Assembly (NCBI GenBank): GCA_963920665.1
Contig: OY987263.1
Location: 39,529,218 to 39,593,217, forward strand
Origin: Straminergon stramineum
Lineage: Eukaryota > Streptophyta > Bryopsida > Hypnales > Calliergonaceae
Direction of reading: 5' to 3'
DNA length: 64,000 nt
The notes under the pieces were generated by a model. It ran no database searches, was not told the origin of the DNA, and was given only the letters and a program-made list of their open reading frames with translations. Each line of letters starts with the position of its first letter. The stretch's first letter is position 1. The position numbers and the translations under genes are program-made. Of the stretch, positions 35,495 through 46,455 are shown one piece after another.

Positions 35495-35756
35495 CACTAG
35501 TACAAAAGGCTGTGATTGCAATATTTCATGCAATGGTTTTGCAATGACCGCCAGAGATCTATTTACAATTTTGCAATGGTTTTGTAATTTATACTGAATT
35601 GTGTAATGTATTCTCAACTATTTGAAATTGCACTGGATATTGCATTAGTTTTGCAACAGTTTAAGCATAAAATGACATTGGTTCTTTGCCCAAGACTTTG
35701 GCAATAAGTTTGCCGAACTTTTGCAATGGATCGCAGTAGACCGTGATTTTTTAGTG
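35495..35756. mobile_element. CACTA-like MITE in the promoter of STIG1-like copy 1
   Basis: Starts CACTAGTACAAAAGGCTGTGA and ends TCACGGTCT-complement, i.e. AGACCGTGATTTTTTAGTG, giving imperfect CACTA-type inverted ends. Flanking triplets are ATG and AAG, so the duplication is imperfect. The interior is rich in repeated TTTTGCAATGG units. It is inserted 73 bp upstream of the STIG1-like start codon. Confidence 0.5.
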
Positions 35757-35929
35757 AAGTCTGGATCCTCTATTAAAAAAGTTACAAAATAATTGATGAT
35801 GCATTAGAGCTGCTACATCCAGCCTGTTGTAGTGATGTACGAAAGGAAGGTACTGTGGGTAGGCCAACAACAGTCTTTCTCTCCAGAGAGTCGCTGATCG
35901 AGTTGCAATCCTTGTATTGTGCATGAGCG

Positions 35930-36262
35930 GGCTTGCATTGTGAGCTGCTGGAGCTTCAAGTACTCAAGGTGGACTAGTTGTGATGTCCGGAGGTCGATTT
36001 TCGGAGACTCAACCTCCAACTCTGCGGCTCAGGGATCAGGCTCGGCTCCCATTTACAACTTCGCTTCGATTCTCCCATTCGCCAACAATTTAACCAACTT
36101 GCTGCACCGATAGCTTCGGCAACAAAACTTGCTGGGACGTGGGCTCTATTTGACTGGACAAGCGTGGGTCGTGTACCACCAAGTGCCACTTTGGAAGCAT
36201 CTGTTGTAGCGGTATTTGTGCAAAATTAATTTGTTGAATGACAAGGACTGCCGATGGTATGG
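35930..36262 (+). pseudogene. STIG1-like pseudogene
   Basis: The plus strand here follows the STIG1-like gene at 43450-43911 base for base in patches: CTGCTGGAGCTTC, CCGGAGGTCGATTTTCGG, TGCGGCTCAGG, TTGCTGCACCGA, GCTGGGACGTGGGC, GGGTCGTGTACCA and GACAAG-GACTG. There is no open frame: the signal-peptide region is missing, about 15 bp after the GGTCGATTTTCGG block are deleted, and several frameshifts and stops interrupt the cysteine-rich part. It is head-to-head with STIG1-like copy 1 and is a dead third member of the local family. Confidence 0.75.
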
Positions 36263-36572
36263 TGCAAAAGACAGTGGCCTGGGGTACTTGTCGTACGTGT
36301 CAGTGGGGCTTATGTGGTTACTAATTAGCGGCAAAGGTTGAAGTCATAATCCGCTTATTACTGAATTCGACTGTTAGTATTAGATCTGGGTGGCTCATGA
36401 GGGAAGTGAAGGGGAGAGTCATATGTAGTAGTGGAATAGTTCTGTGTAAACTACTTGTACTAAAATTTCACAAAATTGGCTGATTTTCTTGACTACGTTT
36501 ACACGGACAAAAAGTATAAGTAGTTACGTACAGCGCACGGGTTGAAAAGTTGATCTAAACCTGGACTGGTTT

Positions 36573-36984
36573 GGAATGGGCTGGAGTCATCCGGCAAAGG
36601 AGCAAGGCGACTGACCCCCAACGCGAGACGCTGGACGCTTTCGTCAAGAGAAGGTGTCGTCGAGGGTTCTTCGCCACGATGGTCGATGGTCACCCAAGTG
36701 GATTCCCTTTGGCCCCTGGCAAGGCTTCATCTTCCAGCCGCCCTGATCGGCAGCGGACTGAAGGGCCTGGTGGCGACGGACGTTGTGCTGCTGGCCGCGA
36801 GGGACCCCTCGCTGCGCTGATTGAGCGCTCTTGCTCCCTCTCTCACCCTCTCCTGTGTCGTCCGTGATCCTTGGTCAGTGTCTTGGTTCCCTGCCAGGCC
36901 ACCTGTGGCTGGCAGGCTTGTACTCTTTTTCTTTTTGCAATGGAACCCTGTTTCATTTGTTTAAAACAAAAAACAAAAAACAAA
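36573..36984 (+). mobile_element. 5'-truncated LINE tail with 12-bp target duplication
   Basis: A 412-bp segment bounded by the same 12 bases, CTGGACTGGTTT, at 36561-36572 and 36985-36996. It encodes the end of a LINE ORF2 (the frame GVIRQRSKATDPQ...FVKRRCRRGFFATM), followed by a 3' UTR with CCAGGCCACCTGTGGCTGG and an A-rich AAAACAAAAAACAAA tail. The homologous tail at 37652-38303 shares both the coding remnant and the 3' UTR. This is a classical 5'-truncated L1-type insertion. Confidence 0.8.
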
Positions 36985-37019
36985 CTGGACTGGTTTTAGA
37001 GTTTAATGCAGATAACGTC

Positions 37020-37202
37020 GATCAATTTCGATCGTTCAATTGGCGAAATTTCCTTACTTTGGCACGGTCCAAGGTTCAGGTCCCATGCGGCCTGAAACCA
37101 CAATCTATACCAGTCGTAGTTTTTGGCCTGAAATTAGAGCTCTGTGAAAATATGTGTCACAATTTCGGTTTGTGGAATATCGCTCATTTAACTGAATTGA
37201 TC
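37020..37202. mobile_element. MITE of the TCATTAAAATGGC family, diverged copy
   Basis: Ends GATCAATTTCGATCGTTCAA and CTCATTTAACTGAATTGATC are inverted. The interior has TTTGGCACGGTCCAAGGTTC and a CGGCCTGAAACC block near the centre as in related copies. Confidence 0.5.
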
Positions 37203-37651
37203 AATTGACCTTACGTGAATTTCACTAAATTTGCACCTATGCCTAAGTATCTTGGTTTGTATCTGTTGTGAGTTCCTGGCTAAGTTGGCTTGTTTCAAGG
37301 CGCCTGCTAGTATAACGAACCATAACGAAATTGACTTCTGTAAGTTCTGTTTCCTAGTGTACCAGTGCAGGCAAGGACAAATTCATTGATATCTGATTCT
37401 GCTATAGTACATAGTCACAGCTCTCTCCATAAGTATAAACAGACTGGCATTTATACAGGCGAACTACCGTATCAGAAACAACGCCGTCAATCACTTAGTT
37501 TCATTAAATATAATTATTCTATATTGCTCGAAAACTAAATACATGATTGCAGATCCAAATTTTGATGAGCTCTGAAGTCTGAATCTTGCCAACTCAACGA
37601 GACTGATCAATCATGCATTGAGATGAAACATGTCGATTGAAACGTGTTACT

Positions 37652-38303
37652 AACGTTACGTTGTTGTTTTTTGACACAAATGAAACGGAATTTCATTGCA
37701 AAGAATTTTAGAATACAAATCACCAGCCACAAGTGGCCTGGCGAGGGGACACCAAACCCAGACAAACCCCAACAGACCAAGGAAAGGACAGACCGACGAT
37801 CAACGGAGGGCGAAGCAGAAACCGAGGGCCGGGCCCAGGGGGGCCGCAAGGCCCCCCGGCCAACCTCAACGACGCAGCCGCGCACCCCGCCCGTCACAGA
37901 CGCCCTCATGGCGGTTGGAAGGCGAAGCCTTCGAACGGCCCTGCCCAAGACCAGACCGGTTGTCCCTCCTTTAATCTGGCAAACACCCCGAACCTATACC
38001 TACGCTTGATGAAGTCTTCCTTATAGTTACGTTGTACTTCACTTGTTCTGGGTCGTCTGCCAATCACACTGACCCATTCCATGCGCCCATAATCAATAAG
38101 GGAATTCCAGATTTGCTGAAGCAGTTTCGCCGGGGACCATGTCTGGTCATTAAATACCTTGTCGTTGCGTTGAATCCATAGCGTCCACAGCACCACCGTG
38201 CGAATTTCACCCCAGATCCATTTATAGATGTTAAATTTTCGAGGGATCCCCACTGAGAAGATCCCTTGCCTCCAAGTGAGCATTTGGTTACTCACCAAGC
38301 TGA
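37652..38303 (-). mobile_element. 5'-truncated LINE tail, opposite orientation
   Basis: The minus strand encodes a 130-aa C-terminal LINE ORF2 fragment (37906-38298) with the hallmark VVLWTLWIQRNDKVFNDQTW and IWNSLIDYGRMEWV, the region following reverse transcriptase in plant L1-type elements. Downstream are a GC-rich stretch, a 3' UTR with CCAGGCCACTTGTGGCTGG and an A-rich end. Near-identical flanks AAACGTGTTACT (37640-37651) and AAACGGTTACT (38304-38314) are a likely target duplication with one indel. Its 3' end faces the 3' end of the LINE tail at 36573-36984. Confidence 0.75.
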
Positions 38304-38314
38304 AAACGGTTACT

Positions 38315-39029
38315 CATTGAACCGATATCAGAACCATATCAGAAGTCAGAAAATAGTCAATGTAATAATAATTACTTGCTCAGTCTCTAAAATCTAAATG
38401 CGTGTTCACGATGTCGATCTTCCACCACCAATTTGACCCTTGGCTCAAAATAAATGAATTTTGGTCGTGCCAAGGGCAGGCAGGGTTGCTAACTGTAACA
38501 CAATTTGTGTCCCAAAAATCATGTTCAAAAACCATGTTGGAAGTTGGAACGTGTCGTGTCGTGTGTTGTTTTAGACATACGTTAGACATGTATTTAATAG
38601 TCTTCAATATTTTTGAATGTCTTCAAATATCCTAAGAATATTTTTAGATATTTGATTATATTCTAAGTGTATATTTAGAATATTCTTGAATGATGGATTA
38701 AGGGTCTTCTAGACTTTGTAGATTGTGTTCAATGCCAATTGTTCATCTCAAGTGGCTTAGTTGTACTTGTCAATCAAAAGTCCAAGACATGTGGAGTATT
38801 TACAAAAGTCAAAAAGGACATTCTAATGCTCATTGTGATCATAAGGAGCCAAGGAGGGGAGTATAAATTATGTGCCACTATTTTCCCAAGGGGGAATTGA
38901 TATAACTTTCTTGTGAGTTACTTACCTCAAATGCAATCTAATGCAGTAATGCCAAATTCTTGAGAAGATGGAACTTTAAGTCCCGAAACAACAATTTTAT
39001 TGAACTAGTGCAATTTCAGCTTCAAAAAT
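38315..39029. other. Intergenic, no gene seen
   Basis: Mixed to AT-rich sequence with no convincing ORF. Near 38580-38700 there is a run of ATATTTTTGAATGTCTT/AATATTTTTAGATATTT-like short repeats. Confidence 0.3.
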
Positions 39030-40447
39030 AGTCAAGTGATTGCAAGAAACACTAGTCCTATTTTGTGTCACATAATGTGTGCTAATTTGTTTTTTGCCAA
39101 TTACTTTTGTGTTTTGCCTCCAAATGACTCAAAATTTATAGGGAAGGTACTCATGACTATCACATACCTTCTCCTAATTTTTTCAAAATTTTCAAAAATA
39201 ATTTACTATACAAAAATAGACCCCGATTCAATGTCACAATTGCTAATTTAAAGGTTTTCAGTAGTATTTAGAGCCCCCCCAAAAAGATTTTGAGGTGAAA
39301 TTTCGATGAGATGGTCTTCTAGTAGACTTGTAGCTTTTTAGGGAAGGAATCTTAAAAATAGTTAATTTTTTGTGATATGGAAGTCTACAAAGTGAGCTTC
39401 TTTCTGCTTGCATTTTGAAACATATAAAATATGATTTTGGTGTATTTTTTGGTGAATGACCATCTCCATAGGGTTGTTGCAAATAAACACTTTTTATTCT
39501 ATGTATTTATTTATTTTTACTATTTTTCCTTAATTAAAACATCAAGGTATGTATTTTCTTGAGACTTAGCACTTTTCTAGTTCTCCTACTTAGAGAATTT
39601 TTCTATGCAATTCCTTCCATGGGTACCTTCATCTTAAAGGTATATACATTAGGGTCGTTGCAAGAAACACCATCCATTTTGCATAGCATTTTCCACAATA
39701 CTCTTGTTTTTTTCGGAAGTACTATTTTTTATATATAAACCTTTAAGTAGAAGGTACCCTAGGAAGGAAAACCGTAGAAAAATTCTCTAGGTAGGAGAAC
39801 TAGAAAAGTGCCAATTCTCATAAAAATTGGCACTTTCACATTTTTATTTGTAATAAATAGGAAAATAATTTTTTTCTTAAAATAAAAAATTTCCATTTGC
39901 GAAGAGTTGATGAAGATGAAATTTCAATAAACCAATGATATTAGAACCATCTTCAATGTTCAAAAATTGTGCGCAATGGGAGTGTTGTTTGCACTCATGT
40001 GGAGGACATAAAATAATATATTTTTAATTTTCCTTTGGTAGATACATGCTTTTCTAATATACAAATAGACCATGAAAGTTTCAACTCTAGATTATAAAAT
40101 TTGGGGACTCCTAATGTAGTGAAAACCCCTAAACTATACTTTGTGACAAATTTTCAAAAATGATTTTAAAATAGTATCTCTTTTACAAAATGATTTTTTT
40201 AATTTCTAAAAAATAAGGGATCTGATTAACATCAAGTTAGACATGTTCCATAGAATTTTCATGTTCATTGGACTTGTGCTTCAAAAGTTATAGTGAATAA
40301 CACAAGCGTCACTCTCATTGTGACGTAAAATAGGACCGGTGTTTCTTGCAATGATCCATCAGTCATATTTTTTTTATTTTTTTATTTTAAAGTACTCCCC
40401 AAAAAATAAAAAAATGCAACAAAATTGATAGGTGTTTCTTGCAATCA
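39030..40447. mobile_element. Composite of foldback elements with TTGCAAGAAACACC ends
   Basis: Four copies of the foldback terminus are present: GTGATTGCAAGAAACAC at about 39035, GGTCGTTGCAAGAAACACC at about 39655, GGTGTTTCTTGCAATGATCC at about 40340 and GGTGTTTCTTGCAATCACCC at about 40432. The first and third continue as an inverted pair through GTCCTATTTTG/TACGTCAC. A separate hairpin lies inside, with arms at about 39566-39645 and 39733-39820 (CACTTTTCTAGTTCTCCTAC pairing with GTAGGAGAACTAGAAAAGTG). This looks like nested insertions of one family; exact borders are uncertain. Confidence 0.5.
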
Positions 40448-40456
40448 CCCAGTCAA

Positions 40457-40792
40457 TGTCAATCTTGTTAAATTGGCAATATTCTATATGCCAAAAATTG
40501 TGACACATATCTTCACAAAAGACTAATTTTGGGCGTTAAACCAGGACATATATAGTATTTGGGTTTAAACAACCCATCTTGAAACATGCCAAAGTAGTGG
40601 AATATCACCAATTTAATGAAATTGATGTTAGATAGGAAATTTTGTCATTAAAATGGCATACAAAATCTGCCATTTATCCATCCAATTCCTTCTTTATCCC
40701 TAAAGTCTAGGACTAGTATAGATTTCAGATTGCACGGTCTAAATTGAAAAGCACCAAGTTTGTGGAATTCCACCATTTTAATGAAATATCAG
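40457..40792. mobile_element. Two adjacent copies of the TCATTAAAATGGC family
   Basis: First copy at about 40457-40627 (TGTCAATCTTGTTAAATTGG and CCAATTTAATGAAATTGATG). Second at about 40634-40792 (TTTTGTCATTAAAATGGCAT and CCATTTTAATGAAATATCAG), with the CACGGTCTAAAT and AAGTTTGTGGAATTCCACC blocks typical of the family. Confidence 0.6.
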
Positions 40793-42127
40793 TTTTAGTC
40801 ATATATATCTTCACAAAGGTCTAATATTTGTGTTTCAAGCTGCACACCTAGACATCCTAAAATATACAACTATACAAGAGAATTGAAGTATCGCCAAATT
40901 AACAAAATGGACATTGTGTCATTAGAAAAAATTTGAACTCTCCAAAAGGTTGCCAAGAAGTGCCTTAAGGGACTCCATGATTACATTTATTTTGGATTCA
41001 TAGGATCTTTTTCCCTATTGTTGGTCCTCATTAATGCACTCAAATGTCATAGCATTTATTCATGTATATTAGTAATTAAATGGAAGAGGCATTGCAAGTA
41101 CCTTCCTCGGACAACTATAGAATAGGAAATGGAATAGGAAAAGGAGATATTCTATTTGTTAGTCACACTATTCGCACAAAGTGAATCTTTTTTGTGTAAG
41201 AGATTCCTCTCTTTTAATAGTTCAATAGGGCTCCGAAAATAGAGTTAATAGACCAACTGGTCAAACCCTAGCACCCTTCTCGAGAGTCCAAAATTTCTCT
41301 AATGTCTATTGTTGACAGATACTCACCTAAAACTTCATATCATACAGTCAAACGTAGTTTGAAAAACTCTGTGCAATTGAATCTCAAAATCTGAAGTACT
41401 CTGACTAGTTGCATCAATTTAATGAATTTGACCATAAATAGTAAGTTTGACTGATTGAGAAATAAAATTTTCTTACATTTCCAAACCAGAAAAAAATAAA
41501 ACTTGTACATAATTATAGTTCATAGAGCTTCCTTGTACATCAAGTATGCTACATATTTGCATTACTTGATTTTCAAGTAACATACAGTATGTCGGGTCAA
41601 GAAGCCATAATTGTCTTTTGAAGATGACGACTCGTGTGAATGTGTGATTCTAATCGTCCGTGTTCAAACATAACCTTGAAAATTAGGAAATGTGATAAAC
41701 TTGTGTTTCAGGTCGTGCTCCTGCCACGGAATTCTGTGAATTTAACGAATGGACAGTTATCACCTCTGTCCATTTCAAGAGATGAAATTAAGAATTCAAG
41801 AGGTTGGAAGTTTGAGAGAAACCCATTCTAGGGTACGTGGATCCTTTACTGATAAAAGTGTCCGAGGGCTTTGCGATCGAGAGGAGGAGAAAAACGAACA
41901 CCAAGGGCGAGAATGCGTAGAAAACGAAACCCAAGGGACGGGGAACCCCCCGGTGATGAGCAAGGCGAGTCACAAAGAAGGGAGCGCGGGAAGAGCCCCC
42001 GGGATTGATCCGGGAGGACAACAAGGAGCGTCACAGGGGCGAACAAACAGAAGCGTGAAACACGGAGGCGCGGGGTTTAAGTGGCAGAGGTCACCCTTTC
42101 CGAACTGTCACCGTCATGTACGTTTAA
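40793..42127. other. Intergenic with MITE fragments, no gene seen
   Basis: A further family end (CATCAATTTAATGAATTTGACC) is visible near 41412-41434. The purine-rich stretch 41860-42060 gives overlapping ORFs in several frames, but none has features of a real protein. Confidence 0.35.
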
Positions 42128-42254
42128 CGAATGTTTCCTTAAAATGGCGATATTCCACAAACTTGGCATTTTTCAGGTTCAGTGCGGTCTGAACCTCAAA
42201 TTAAGTGCCAACTGAAGTTTGTGGAATACCGCTGTTTTAACGAAAATATCCGTT
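42128..42254. mobile_element. MITE of the TCATTAAAATGGC family, short copy
   Basis: GTTTCCTTAAAATGGCGATATTCC at the left and GGAATACCGCTGTTTTAACG at the right are inverted; the interior has AAACTTGGCATTTTTCAGGT and AGTGCGGTCTGAACC blocks. Confidence 0.55.
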
Positions 42255-43239
42255 CTAGGAAGATCCTTTAGCTAGAGCATCCATCCTCAGGACCAACCAC
42301 GTGAAATAATCTATTCAGTCGTAGGTTTATAGGTCCTGGTATATTTGAGAACTCATGAACTCATGAACTGCTGGAATATTATTCAAGAGACCTGACTGGC
42401 TACTTTTATGGACCTGATTGAAGCATATTTATTCTCTACCTGATCACATGGTTCATGTAATCTCGGTGAAAGCAGGGTTAGCAAGGACAGAGGGCTGGTT
42501 TACTAATTACAAAAGTACACGTACAACACCAAATTTGTTAAAACGGCAAAATTTCAAGAGATTGGCACTTTCCAAGCGCCTGCCTAGCTAGCCTGCGACT
42601 GGAGATCGGTCTACACCAGTTCTAGCTAATTTTCATTTTACACCATTCACCACCTGAATGTCGTCCAAATTCTGACGTGCGCACGAATCACTCACGCCAA
42701 TTGAATAGATCAAGCCAAGTAGGTACGTGCACCCCCACCATTGCAACTTGCAAGTACAATTAATTTGAATTCGATTCTAACCAATCTTCCAGCTGTAATT
42801 TCGAGTTTCCACTGATCACCAAGAAAGCGAGGGCCCCGCCATTTTAGAACAAATTTTCCTCCACATCGGAACAGGACGACTCACCACGGAACTTACAGTT
42901 CCATGCCTCAGAATTCAGCCTTCAGTCATTGCAGAGGAGGTCGCCAGAGTGCAGATAGTGTCACTCGGTTCACGTCATAAGCAACCGGCCATCGGGCCAT
43001 TGACAAAAAATCATCACAGCTAGTCCACATGTAGTCACAGTATCTCTGCTGTAGCAACCCACTAGCTGAGTGCTCACTCTGCCTCAAAGTATCTACGCCT
43101 GCATGCAATTGAGTGAACTCAGCTCTCCCAAAGAAAATAATATCACAACAAGTCAACAAGTCCACCATCTTCACCTGGGATCCATCTACGATTCATGCAT
43201 CCAAAGTTCAAGCTCATCAGATACACGGAAAATTTCACC
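42255..43239. other. Upstream region of STIG1-like copy 2
   Basis: No gene recognised. A possible left end of another TCATTAAAATGGC-family element (TTTGTTAAAACGGCAAAATTTC, TTGGCACTTTCC) is seen near 42530. The rest is probably intergenic DNA and promoter of the STIG1-like gene. Confidence 0.3.
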
Positions 43240-43246
43240 TATAAAT
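43240..43246 (+). promoter_or_regulatory. Candidate TATA box for STIG1-like copy 2
   Basis: TATAAAT lies in a CACC-TATAAAT-CCACC context 204 bp before the ATG at 43450. It would place transcription start near 43270-43280 and give a 5' UTR of about 175 nt. Inferred from motif and position only. Confidence 0.4.
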
Positions 43247-43449
43247 CCACCTCAATGTTGACGTAGTTCTCATCTATCAGTGACCGTTTCAATTCCCAGT
43301 GCTTCCGTCAGGGATCCCTGGATCGATCAGTCCATCGCGGTGGCGACTCGGGGATTCTGCAATTGTGTTTGAATCCATCTGCTTGCATTGTAGATCGACC
43401 GTTCATCCGTTCAGTTGGTGTCTGAAGGATCGATTCCCGAATTCTACCC

Positions 43450-43911
43450 ATGGCGGTCGGAACCTGGAGCTCCAGTGCTGCCCTGGTGAAGGCAGTCGTG
43501 CTGCCCTTGATTTTGGTGCTGCTGGTCGTGGCTGCTGGAGCTTCCAGCGCCGAAGATGGACCAGCGGTTGCGAAATCCGGAGGTCGATTTTCGGGGACTC
43601 CAGTGGGACGCAAGCTTCTCAACTTCAATTTCTGCGGCTCAGGTTCCGCTCCCGATTTCAGCTGCAAGACGCTTCTTCTATCCGCCAAGAATGCGACCTG
43701 CTGCACCGACCTGTTAGGCACCCAATCCTGCTGGGACGTGGGCGCCTCTTTGCTGGACAAGTGCGGGTCGTGTACCAACGCGTGCCGATTCGGAGAACTC
43801 TGCTGCAGTGGCGTGTGTGCAAATCTGCTGACTGACAAGAACAACTGTGGATTTTGCGGAAACAAGTGCGGCGGTACGAAGATATGCAAGCTTGGCCTCT
43901 GCGGCTACTGA
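43450..43911 (+). CDS. STIG1-like secreted cysteine-rich protein (copy 2)
   Basis: An intronless 153-aa ORF. It starts MAVGTWSSSAALVKAVVLPL, followed by a hydrophobic core and AGASSAED, a good secretory signal. The C-terminal half has the STIG1 cysteine pattern: CCTDLLGTQSCWDVGAS, CGSCTNACRFGELCCSGVCANL, NNCGFCGNKCGG and the ending CKLGLCGY. STIG1-family proteins are apoplastic and, in flowering plants, act in pistil exudate and pollen-tube or cell-wall signalling; the role here is unknown. Unlike copy 1 at 34991, all expected cysteines are present and a TATA box is visible upstream. About 8 kb separates the two genes, which lie on opposite strands. This is the intact reference member of the local trio. 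Confidence 0.85.
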   Translation: MAVGTWSSSAALVKAVVLPLILVLLVVAAGASSAEDGPAVAKSGGRFSGTPVGRKLLNFNFCGSGSAPDFSCKTLLLSAKNATCCTDLLGTQSCWDVGASLLDKCGSCTNACRFGELCCSGVCANLLTDKNNCGFCGNKCGGTKICKLGLCGY

Positions 43912-45109
43912 TCGATCGTTCGACGGCGAAGGGTGCATGAAGTCCTGCATAATAACTTCCTGCATGATGAGCTCCTGAATGCATGCGATCGATAATCTAG
44001 CTAGTATTGCATGTGTACGTACGTGTAGGACTGAGCAACCGAATAGAAAAATAAAGGAGACTGAGGCTGGTAGTAGTGCAATATTTACTTCCGTATGTGT
44101 AATTGAGAAGCTACTTAATAAAGCTAGCTGGTCAGCCTTGCATATTGGTGACATCGTCGTTCAAGTAGATTGTGATAGAAACAGTACCGTTGGTTGGGTG
44201 CTCTCGCTCGATGCATGGATCATTCTGTGTTTGATCGCATGTTGTAGTCTAGAGATCATTAGGTAGCTTCATCGCAGTTTAGATCGAATGGGTGCACTGG
44301 CAACCATTCTTATGCAATAAAATACTAGCTCGTATACTGACATGTATGTTTACTGAGGTATACATTTATGTTGTGCCGACCACATAACTTGGCTCTCGAT
44401 CTCTTATTAGCTTGACGATAAATAAAGGTGGCTGCCACACACTTTTTCTTAGACTGATTCTTGGGTTTGGAATAACAGTTATGTAGTCGTGGGGAATCTG
44501 ACTGGGGAAGTCCATATATTTAACAACTTCTTTGAATTTTTGGATGCCGCTGAATCTAATTCGTGGGAGTGCATGAAACTGACACTTTCCCAATTTTTGC
44601 ATTTTTTGGGTGTCAAAAATTTCACAGGTCTTTCAAAAAGTTTTAGTGTCCCATGTGCTCACCCTTGTTGTTGACTTGCTGTTGTCTTAATTCTCGCATT
44701 ATGATTTCGTAATATGGTTGTGTTCACTACAAGTTTTCGAGTAGCATTCCACAGGAATCACGACATATCATAGGTAGTTGTTTTAATTGTCTTTAAATGG
44801 ATACTTCTTTTATGAGCAGGTCACACAGAGAGATCTTTCATACAGGAAATGTCACAGGTCTTTTAAAAGAACAATAATTTTGGCTTTCTACCTGGGAGAA
44901 AACAAAAATGAATAATGAATTCTTATAATACAAAATTAAGTCTAAATGCAACGGTCATTCTGATAGCTACCACTTTTAGTTATCCATACTGCATACTTCA
45001 GAGTTTTTTGGGTGCTATAGGACGTAAAACCCAAAATGACCTCAAAATCAATGTCAAATTTATGCCTTGAATAGTTGAATCCTACTAGCATAAGGTTGAC
45101 ATAATTTAA
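43912..45109. other. 3' flank of STIG1-like copy 2 and intergenic DNA
   Basis: Probably contains the 3' UTR (AATAAA at about 44050). No other gene recognised; small ORFs at 43979-44674 lack features. Confidence 0.35.
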
Positions 45110-45832
45110 CCCCTAAAGTTTCTAGGGTCAAAATTAGAGAATTCATCCCAAATTGCTAGGAAATAGTACCTTCTAAGAAATAGATTTTATAAATCTAAAT
45201 TTAACTACTTTTCTAATTTGTAAATATAGGATCTTATTCTTGATTATGCAAGGAGCTTCCCTAAAAACAATTGGGGGTTAAAAGTAATGTTTGTTTGAGA
45301 TATGATTGAGCAAAGATTAATACAATGCAACTTTGTCAAGCTTTCAAGCCCCATAAAGTTTTTTCATTTGAGTAGGTTTAGAAATCGAATTTCTCCCCAA
45401 AATGTGTTTTTGGGAAAATTTCAACATCCTTTTCCAACACTAAAACATTATAATCTTGCAATCTTTGCAATCAAATGACTCCAAATTTGATTCACTTCAT
45501 CTACAACAAGAACTATAAGAGATCTCTATAACTCAATGACATTTACATCTACAACACTTCAAAAGCAATGTTGTTTTTGAGCTTGTTCTAACCTTAGGTG
45601 ATGAGGGGTTATCCCATAATCAACACCTATAACATTTTTTGTTCAATTAATGAAAAAGAATTCTCTTATGTAGGAAAGTAGTGCAACTATTCATCCTTGG
45701 AAGTAGGGGTGGAAAGGAGACATCTTCTACAATAGTTTGATTCCGAATGAGTGCTTTTAAATTTTTTTATACCAATGATTTCCACGGTACCAAAATGGAT
45801 GATTTCCAGTCACCAGTCCGTCCTTTTAAGGG
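45110..45832. mobile_element. TTAA-flanked non-autonomous DNA transposon, copy 5
   Basis: Starts CCCCTAAAG after TTAA (45106-45109) and ends CCTTTTAAGGG before TTAA (45833-45836). The AACATTATAATCTTGCAATC block at about 45445 matches copies 1 and 4. The right 170 bp (CAACTATTCATCC...TTCCAGTCACCAGTCCG) match the reverse complement of the short element at 58680-58901. Confidence 0.6.
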
Positions 45833-46455
45833 TTAAAGGACCTTTTAGGGGACGGAGACTTCTTTCTTATTGCCATGTTGCAGGCGTGGGCTTCATGAGC
45901 GGCAAAGACGATGGTGAGTTGGTTGGCGATGCTCTTAGCAACTTAAATTTCTTCACAAAAGCTACGATGATCACCCCACCGATTTCGTATGCATCTTTCA
46001 CATAAGTTGCAACCAAATTGTGACATTGACTATACGATGACAACCTTATAAAACTTGTGACCTTCTAAAACCTGAGACAGATATCCGAACCACAGACCAC
46101 TTAACAAGTTAACATACTGGAAGTCGCATAAAAACAAACCAGTCACAGAAGACACGATTCTCCAGGTCGTAGAAGTCCATGTATTCCATAGTTTGATAAA
46201 CCACAAAACATCCTAAATCAAGTCTTCATTTCTGCGTGTGCAAACAGAGGACATCCCAGCAGCCCCCTCCTGACTGCCAGCCTTGAACTATGCCAAGTAC
46301 ATGCATCAGGAGCGAACATGACCTCACATTACTCCCAAAGTAATCTCTCAAATTCTTGGAAACTACAACATGCTCCACGACCTCCCAAAGACAATTCCCC
46401 CTCAAGTATGATCCCTCAAACCTCAGCTAGAGTAGATACATCAGGTCTTTCATTA

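Noticed and set aside
41749..42192. 147-codon ORF in the purine-rich segment
   Set aside because: Low-complexity charged composition, runs into a MITE at 42128, and alternative frames are equally open.
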